Shown: positions 62,569 to 64,000 of the stretch, piece by piece | Position numbering within the stretch: the first letter of the stretch is position 1 | Layout: each line of letters opens with the position of its first letter | Source of the DNA: an actinobacterium acMicro-4 | Lineage (GTDB): Bacteria > Actinomycetota > Actinomycetes > Actinomycetales > Microbacteriaceae | Length of the DNA stretch: 64,000 nt | Assembly (NCBI GenBank): GCA_000754445.1 | Contig: JNSD01000012.1 | Location: 1-64,000, forward strand | Direction of reading: 5' to 3' | The notes under the pieces: generated by a model | Databases searched by the model: none | What the model saw: only the letters and a program-made list of their open reading frames with translations | Told to the model about the DNA's origin: nothing | Position numbers and translations under genes: made by a program

Positions 62569-62574
62569 AGTTTA
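62569..62574 (-). promoter_or_regulatory. Predicted -10 box (TAAACT) of the YceD-rpmF-rnc-mutM series
   Basis: TAAACT on the minus strand lies six bases before GTG 62562. Its first three bases are the aminotransferase stop codon. Confidence 0.55.
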
Positions 62575-63882
62575 GGAGGCTACGGCTGCGAACGCCTCAT
62601 CGTAGATCGCAAGTGCGGTAGCAATGTGCTCCGGTGTCACAATCAACGGTGGCACCACGTGAATCCGGTTGTCCACCACGAAGGGCAAAAGTTTTCTGGA
62701 GAGCAACTCGGACTTAAGCTTCCCGACGGTTGCGGCATCCAAGGGCTCCCTCGTCACCGGATCAGCCACCAGATCAAGGGCAAAGAAGCAGCCAAGCCCA
62801 CGGACTTCACCAATCATCGGGTGCTTCGCAGCGAGAGCGGTAAGCCCCGGGCGCAGATACTTCTCCCCCATCTCGCGGGCATTGTCGACCATGCCCTCGT
62901 CGTTCATGGCATCGAGCGCTGCCACAATCGACGCCATCGCTAGCGGGTGGCCGGAATAGGTGAGGCCACCGGGGAACATGGTGTTGTCAAAATACTGGGC
63001 GAGAGCGTTCGAGAACACCACGCCACCCACTGGTATGTAGCCGGAGTTCACACCTTTTGCGAAAGTAATCATGTCGGGGACAACGTCATGGGCCTGGAAC
63101 GCAAACCAGTGACCGGTGCGGCCAAAGCCCGACATGACCTCATCCATGATCAGGATGATGCCGTAGCGGTCACAGATTTCCCGCACGCCCTTCAGGTATC
63201 CCGGTGGCGGCACCATGATGCCGGCAGTTCCCGGCACACCCTCGAGTAGCACTGTGGCGATCGTGGTGGGGCCTTCAGCCTGAATGACGCGCTCCAGGTG
63301 GTGCAGAGCGCGCTCACATTCTTGAGCATCGTTGTCCGACCAAAACTCGCTGCGGTAGAGGAAGGGGCCAAAGAAGTGCACGTGCCCAGTGGCATATTCA
63401 TTGGGCTGGCGGCGCCAGTCGCCAGTGGCAACGATGGCAGCCCCCGTGTTGCCGTGATAGCTGCGGTAAGTGGAGAGCACCTTGGTGCGCCCGGTGTAGA
63501 GGCGGGCAGCGCGAATGGCGTTCTCGTTGGCATCAGCACCACCGTTGGTGAAGAACACTTTGGAGAACCCCGGTCCAGCCCGGTCAATGATGCGCTTCGC
63601 TGCGTGAACGCGAGGCACCGAGCTTGCTGAGGGAGCAACGGTCGCGAGTTTTTCCACCTGGTCTTTGATTGCCTGCACGACCTTGGGATGCGAGTGGCCG
63701 ATGTTGACATTGACCAACTGGCTCGAGAAATCCAAGTATTCGTTGCCCTCGGTGTCGTAGACATACATGCCAGAGGCATGCGAGACCATCATCGGCGACA
63801 CGGCCGACTGCACCGACCACGAGTAGAAGTTATGCGCGCGATCGAGTTCTTTAAGCTTGCTTGTGGACGAATCTGCCACCAC
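62572..63882 (-). CDS. Class III PLP aminotransferase
   Basis: A 436-residue fold-type I aminotransferase of the omega-amino-acid group. It has SYHGNTGAAIV, MDEVMSGFGRTG with the PLP-binding Asp, and FAKGVNSGYIPVGG with the Schiff-base Lys. The ending GTAG-free C-terminal domain is complete. Substrate could be a polyamine, beta-alanine or another amine; context gives no help, since it sits between coaD and yceD, a gap usually empty in relatives. The GTG start has AAGGGGG close upstream. Possibly an insertion by local rearrangement. Confidence 0.88.
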   Translation of the reverse strand: MVADSSTSKLKELDRAHNFYSWSVQSAVSPMMVSHASGMYVYDTEGNEYLDFSSQLVNVNIGHSHPKVVQAIKDQVEKLATVAPSASSVPRVHAAKRIIDRAGPGFSKVFFTNGGADANENAIRAARLYTGRTKVLSTYRSYHGNTGAAIVATGDWRRQPNEYATGHVHFFGPFLYRSEFWSDNDAQECERALHHLERVIQAEGPTTIATVLLEGVPGTAGIMVPPPGYLKGVREICDRYGIILIMDEVMSGFGRTGHWFAFQAHDVVPDMITFAKGVNSGYIPVGGVVFSNALAQYFDNTMFPGGLTYSGHPLAMASIVAALDAMNDEGMVDNAREMGEKYLRPGLTALAAKHPMIGEVRGLGCFFALDLVADPVTREPLDAATVGKLKSELLSRKLLPFVVDNRIHVVPPLIVTPEHIATALAIYDEAFAAVAS

Positions 63883-63923
63883 AATCCCCCTTGTTAACCG
63901 TGACTACAACTATGGCTCTAAGA

Positions 63924-64000
63924 CTACGGCAGTTCCGTCTTTGCTAGATATTCAGCGACCGCAGAGGGCACATACGGCGAGACATCCCCACCCAGGGATG
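63924..64000 (-). CDS. coaD: Phosphopantetheine adenylyltransferase, 3' end only
   Basis: Only the last 24 codons are in the window, reading SLGGDVSPYVPSAVAEYL and a short tail before TAG. This matches the CoaD C-terminus (GGDVSxxVPxxV pattern), the enzyme that makes dephospho-CoA from phosphopantetheine and ATP. coaD upstream of yceD-rpmF is the standard order, here separated by the aminotransferase gene. Identification rests on this short segment and context. Confidence 0.7.
   Translation of the reverse strand, partial: SLGGDVSPYVPSAVAEYLAKTELP

Noticed and set aside
1..64000. CRISPR array, insertion sequence or prophage
   Set aside because: No spaced direct repeats, transposase, terminal repeats or phage structural genes were seen; coding is continuous core-type.

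Overview
This window is gene-dense chromosomal DNA from a high-GC Gram-positive bacterium, most likely a small-genome member of the Microbacteriaceae (Actinomycetota). The evidence is a set of actinobacterial hallmark families (DUF3039, DUF3107, DUF2469, UPF0182, DivIVA-domain proteins, AdnA/AdnB, a DUF2342-type zincin, YlbL) and TANNNT -10 boxes. The dprA neighbourhood is shortened and nearly every convergent gene pair touches or overlaps, which suggests a streamlined genome. No phage, transposon, CRISPR array or other mobile element was seen, and no gene-free stretch exceeds 300 bases. The genus is not resolved.

Layout. 1-5.8 kb: thioredoxin-fold and DUF8094-like membrane genes, a DivIVA-like coiled-coil gene, an alpha/beta hydrolase, a small zinc-ribbon-like protein, a secreted lytic transglycosylase and a second DivIVA-domain protein. 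5.9-10.2 kb: the translation and nucleotide cluster rpsB-tsf-pyrH-frr-cdsA, read leftward, with hairpins in the rpsB leader and the tsf-pyrH spacer. 10.2-14.3 kb: rdgB, rph and a murD-murL pair that suggests D-Glu enters peptidoglycan by epimerisation of an L-Glu precursor. 14.4-17.5 kb: an Fe-S photolyase facing pncB across 42 bp, then DUF3039. 17.5-21.5 kb: HtrA protease, PKD protein, lipoprotein, nitrilase-family hydrolase and the initiator tRNA.

21.5-31.6 kb: UPF0182, YlbL protease, DUF2342 zincin, a cyclodehydratase-like protein, UvrD-type helicase, a NudC that lacks its zinc ribbon and a degenerate phosphotransferase. 31.6-37.8 kb: adnA-adnB, the actinobacterial double-strand-break resection motor-nuclease. 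37.8-47.6 kb: DUF3107, ferritin-like protein, DEAD-box helicase, PHP phosphoesterase, Xaa-Pro aminopeptidase, tRNA-Leu, a ZIP transporter, an M23-like protein, xerC, a phosphodiesterase, dprA and DUF2469. 47.6-56.4 kb: rnhB-lepB-rplS, a TetR regulator with map, the rpsP-khpA-rimM-trmD operon, ffh, gamma carbonic anhydrase and ftsY. 56.4-64 kb: a 52-residue membrane ORF, smc, mutM-rnc-rpmF, YceD, a class III aminotransferase and the 3' end of coaD.

How the parts relate. Much of the window is core machinery: protein export (ffh, ftsY, lepB), ribosome supply (rpsB, rpsP, rplS, rpmF, frr, rimM, trmD), genome maintenance (adnAB, uvrD2-like, smc, xerC, dprA, mutM) and envelope synthesis (murD-murL, cdsA, transglycosylase, M23-like). 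A strong cross-cutting signal is that many first genes have a TANNNT hexamer 6-9 bases before the start codon. These are probably leaderless mRNAs, and the pattern was used to correct several starts.
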